The position numbers and the translations under genes are program-made. From positions 1-64,000 of the forward strand of contig JANQRJ010000071.1 in NCBI GenBank assembly GCA_028284635.1: a stretch of 64,000 nt of DNA, given 5' to 3'. Below the pieces are notes generated by a model, which searched no databases, was not told the DNA's origin, and saw nothing but the letters and a program-made list of their open reading frames with translations. Below, in pieces: positions 61,688 through 64,000 of this stretch. The stretch comes from Pelagicoccus sp. (lineage in GTDB: Bacteria > Verrucomicrobiota > Verrucomicrobiia > Opitutales > Opitutaceae). Position 1 is the first letter of the stretch. The number at the start of each line of letters is the position of its first letter.

Positions 61688-63070
61688 CTAATCTCCCATT
61701 TTCGTTCCCCGGCTCCAGTCGAGTTCGCGTGTCAGGAACATGAATACGGCCAAAGCTACGAAAAGCAGTCCCGAACCGGCCAGCAAGGCCGCATCCTGCT
61801 GCCTCAGGATCACCAGCAACGTGCCGTAAAGCGCCGCCAAAGACCCCGCGATCACCGCCGCGCGCCTCCTGCCCTTCAACACGCTAGCAGCATAGCACCC
61901 GATCAAAGCCGTCGCCGCGCCAGCAGCGATGGCATAGGCCCACGCGAAACCCATCAACTCGGAGAGAGCCAGCACCAGCATGAAGAACAGAGCCTGGGCC
62001 GCGCCGGCGAGAAGGTAATGCATAGCGTGCAAACGCAAGCCGCACAACGCTTCGAAAAGAAAAAACGCCACAAAACCAAGGCCGATAAACAGGCCTCCGT
62101 ACTTCAAGCTGCGCTCCGTCATACGGTATCCATCGATCGGATCTACTAGGCCCACGCCGCTCGTCGATAGCTGCAAGCTCGACAGTCCCAGAGCTCCGTC
62201 GTTCTCCAGCCACCACTGCGGAAAGTTCCGCCCGAACTCGCCAAACGACCAATTCGCCACAAAACCCGTATCCGAAATCTCGCGACTTGAAGGCAGCCGC
62301 TCTCCCATGAAAGAAGGATCCGGCCAACTGGAAGCGATCCGAGCCTTCCCTTCTCGTCCGATCGGCAGGAAGCCGAGCTCGGCGCTCCCCCGCAAGGCGA
62401 ACGACAATGACGCCTCGACGCCGTCACCCTCCTGAGCAACAGGAAAGTCGATCTCCACCCACTCTCCCATGCCTCTGATAAAAAGCGGTCGCGGCGCGCC
62501 AAGCTCGTCTCCGCCGCTCGCCACAATCTCGGTCAGGCCTTTGGCGTCCGAAACGCTGAATACAATAGCAGCCTTCGACCAATCGAGCTTCGTATTCGAA
62601 AATCCATACGCTTCTGGAGCCCTAGGACTCCAGGTCCCTATCGCAGAGACTGCGCTGCTGTAGACGGGCGAACGAAAGATCCCGCGATAGCGCAACTCGG
62701 GATCCATAGTCGCCTCGAGTTCGAAAGTCTCCGGCAACAGGATCAGATGGTCGCTCTGCGTCACGGTACGACGACGCGTATTCACATAGCCATCCACTGT
62801 CACTTGCTCCTCGACTTGCGTTTCGCGCGTGACCGGCACCCGAAGCAGAGGACCGATGATCTGCTGAGCTGCGCCCCATTGCTGGCCGATCTCCGTGACC
62901 GCCTCCGCCTTGCGAGCCATGCGTTCGCCAAGCAAGCCTCTGATCATCCCCAGAGGGATCAAAAGCAGAAGCCCCATCGCAATGAGTATGAAAAGCTTCC
63001 ACCCCAAACTGGAGAACAAGCGTTGACGAAAAGCAGCAGGTTCGGAGGAGACTATATTTTCTTCTGGCAT
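61688..63070 (-). CDS. creD: Inner-membrane protein CreD-like
   Basis: A 460-residue protein with one N-terminal helix (LGWKLFILIAMGLLLLIPLG), a long periplasmic domain with IGPLLRVPVTRETQVEEQVT, FSVSDAKGLTEIVASGGDE and SLSFALRGSAELGFLPIGRE, then about six membrane helices from KYGGLFIGLGFVAFFLFEAL on. It matches the CreD/colicin E2 tolerance family. Function in the envelope is not defined. The start at 63070 avoids a 32-residue extension encoded by the family B arm. Confidence 0.88.
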   Translation of the reverse strand: MPEENIVSSEPAAFRQRLFSSLGWKLFILIAMGLLLLIPLGMIRGLLGERMARKAEAVTEIGQQWGAAQQIIGPLLRVPVTRETQVEEQVTVDGYVNTRRRTVTQSDHLILLPETFELEATMDPELRYRGIFRSPVYSSAVSAIGTWSPRAPEAYGFSNTKLDWSKAAIVFSVSDAKGLTEIVASGGDELGAPRPLFIRGMGEWVEIDFPVAQEGDGVEASLSFALRGSAELGFLPIGREGKARIASSWPDPSFMGERLPSSREISDTGFVANWSFGEFGRNFPQWWLENDGALGLSSLQLSTSGVGLVDPIDGYRMTERSLKYGGLFIGLGFVAFFLFEALCGLRLHAMHYLLAGAAQALFFMLVLALSELMGFAWAYAIAAGAATALIGCYAASVLKGRRRAAVIAGSLAALYGTLLVILRQQDAALLAGSGLLFVALAVFMFLTRELDWSRGTKMGD

Positions 63071-63135
63071 CCCCGCAGTCTGGCCTGCGGAAATGAAACC
63101 TCCGTGAACTGGAGGAGAATATGGCGTGAAGAAAT

Positions 63136-63284
63136 CGTAGCGCGGTGCTTCAGCCCGCGTCCGCAATGCGCTCTCATCATCCCCCCTTCCTCATCTTCAT
63201 CCTCATCTCAGGATAAAGATGAGGATGAAGATGATAAAAGAGGATAAGAAACAACGCGGACGCGGGCTGAAGCACCGCGCTACG
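63136..63284. repeat. Family B palindrome, complete
   Basis: CGTAGCGCGGTGCTTCAGCC and GGCTGAAGCACCGCGCTACG are perfect inverse outer arms, continued by CGCGTCCGC/GCGGACGCG. The inner core is CTTCATCCTCATCTCAGG with inverse ATGAGGATGAAG. Nearly all 149 bases can pair. Confidence 0.88.
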
Positions 63285-63352
63285 GGACAAGCTTCTATAA
63301 CCCCACATATGCGGACCGCTCGGCGATCGGTCCCTACCTCTCCGAGGATACT

Positions 63353-63385
63353 AAAAAAGCGACGACCTGGATCAGGTCGCCGCTT
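63353..63385 (-). terminator. Rho-independent terminator of tsf
   Basis: On the minus strand AAGCGGCGACCTGATC then CAGGTCGTCGCTTTTTT: a strong GC stem with one mismatch and a T-run, 25 bases after the tsf stop. Confidence 0.88.
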
Positions 63386-63410
63386 GGGAAAAGATGTAGT
63401 TGGAAACCGC

Positions 63411-64000
63411 TTACGCTTCGTCCTGCTCTTCGCCGATCTGGAAGCGGGTAAAGCGGCTGATCTGCATATTCTCGCCGAGCTTGGATATCTTCTCGGTGAG
63501 CACGTCCTGCACGGTCTGGTCGGAGTTCTTCACGAAAGGCTGCTCGAGCAGACAGGCGGTGGCGTAGTACTTGTTGAGCTTGCCTTCGATGATCTTCTGC
63601 ACGGCAGCGGGAGGCTTGCCTTCGGCCTGGGCCGCGGCGACTTCACGCTCCTTCTCGATCAGTTCGGCAGGAACCTGCTCGCGGCTGACGCAGACCGGAT
63701 TGGCTGCAGCCACGTGCAGGCAGATGTCCTTCACGAAAGCCTTGAAGTCCTCGGTCTTGGCTACGAAGTCGGTCTCGCAGTTCACCTCGACGAGTACGCC
63801 GACCTTTCCACCGAGGTGGATGTAGGATTCGATCAAGCCTTCGGAAGTGGCGCGGCCGGCCTTCTTGCTGGCGGAGGCGATGCCCTTCTTGCGAAGAATC
63901 GTGGCAGCGGCCTCGAGGTCGCCGTTGGCTTCGGTCAAGGCCTTCTTGCAGTCCATCAGACCGGCTCCGGTCTGGCCGCGAAGTTCGCCTACTTGTTTTG
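63411..64000 (-). CDS. tsf: Elongation factor Ts, C-terminal part (start outside the window)
   Basis: The 196 visible codons are the bulk of EF-Ts: QVGELRGQTGAGLMDCKKAL (end of the UBA and start of the core), VGVLVEVNCETDFVAKTEDF (the TDFV motif that contacts EF-Tu) and the C-terminal core with KISKLGENMQISRFTRFQIG. It exchanges GDP for GTP on EF-Tu. Only the first few residues are missing beyond 64000; the upstream neighbour is usually rpsB. Followed by a clear terminator. Confidence 0.95.
   Translation of the reverse strand, partial: KQVGELRGQTGAGLMDCKKALTEANGDLEAAATILRKKGIASASKKAGRATSEGLIESYIHLGGKVGVLVEVNCETDFVAKTEDFKAFVKDICLHVAAANPVCVSREQVPAELIEKEREVAAAQAEGKPPAAVQKIIEGKLNKYYATACLLEQPFVKNSDQTVQDVLTEKISKLGENMQISRFTRFQIGEEQDEA

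Larger units (their letters stand above)
63071..63410. other. Intergenic region with family B palindrome and tsf terminator
   Basis: It holds the palindrome at 63136-63284 and the terminator at 63353-63385. No gene. Confidence 0.5.

Overview
The window looks like chromosomal DNA of a free-living, probably marine Verrucomicrobiota (Opitutales-type) bacterium. This is inferred from the fused LpxC/FabZ gene, three formylglycine-type sulfatases next to a GH2 beta-galactosidase, the Gram-negative envelope genes (LpxA, LptF/G, TolC, psd, CreD, SurA/PpiD-like) and the dense population of short palindromic intergenic repeats. No 16S gene is present, so the assignment is not proven.

Positions 1-7300 form an accessory island of small, mostly AT-richer genes all on the minus strand: a HAD hydrolase, an unknown protein, two toxin-antitoxin pairs (one with a broken toxin), a toxin remnant, a BBE-type FAD oxidoreductase, two lipoproteins, a VOC protein and a YcxB-like membrane protein. 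Many are separated by imperfect palindromes that begin right after a stop codon, end just before the next start codon, and carry matched core heptamers (TTCGAAC/GTTCGAA, GTACAAC/GTTGTAC). This is the layout of an integron gene-cassette array, but no integrase is in the window, so it is best described as a cluster of attC-like sites lacking an integrase (CALIN). It is the most interesting region.

Positions 7687-35300 carry mainly housekeeping genes: fatty-acid desaturase, HAD phosphatase, RecD2-type helicase, FabF-like synthase, HisI, DUF72, GNAT, LpxA and LpxC/FabZ, a 1107-residue membrane protein with a periplasmic-binding-like part, a divergent thymidine-phosphorylase-like enzyme, ArgS, envelope proteins, a CPBP protease, a YfcE phosphoesterase and a three-gene pseudopilin operon (PilV/W/X-like). 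A NarL-type response regulator is divergent from the pilin operon.

Positions 36400-44840 form a sulfated-polysaccharide locus: one minus-strand Tat-type sulfatase, two tandemly duplicated plus-strand sulfatases with a truncated third copy cut by a MITE-like element, and a large LacZ-type beta-galactosidase. Positions 44860-64000 carry an exonuclease, a CysQ/HAL2-type phosphatase, a nucleotidyltransferase, a MFP-TolC pair, tRNA-Leu(TAG), AsnS-Psd, LptF/G, an NSS transporter with its tiny MetS-like subunit, CheV, YceI, HtpG, a HigA-HigB pair, CreD and the start-less end of tsf.

At least four families of non-coding dispersed repeats occupy the gaps: (A) paired CGCGTTC hairpins, in two places enclosed in a MITE with TGTTGAAAAAGTC ends; (B) very long palindromes with a CTTCATCCTCATC-type core and CGTAGCRCGG outer arms; (C) GGCTGAAGG elements; (D) a 123-bp MITE with 16-bp terminal inverted repeats and a 9-bp target duplication, inserted into a family B element.
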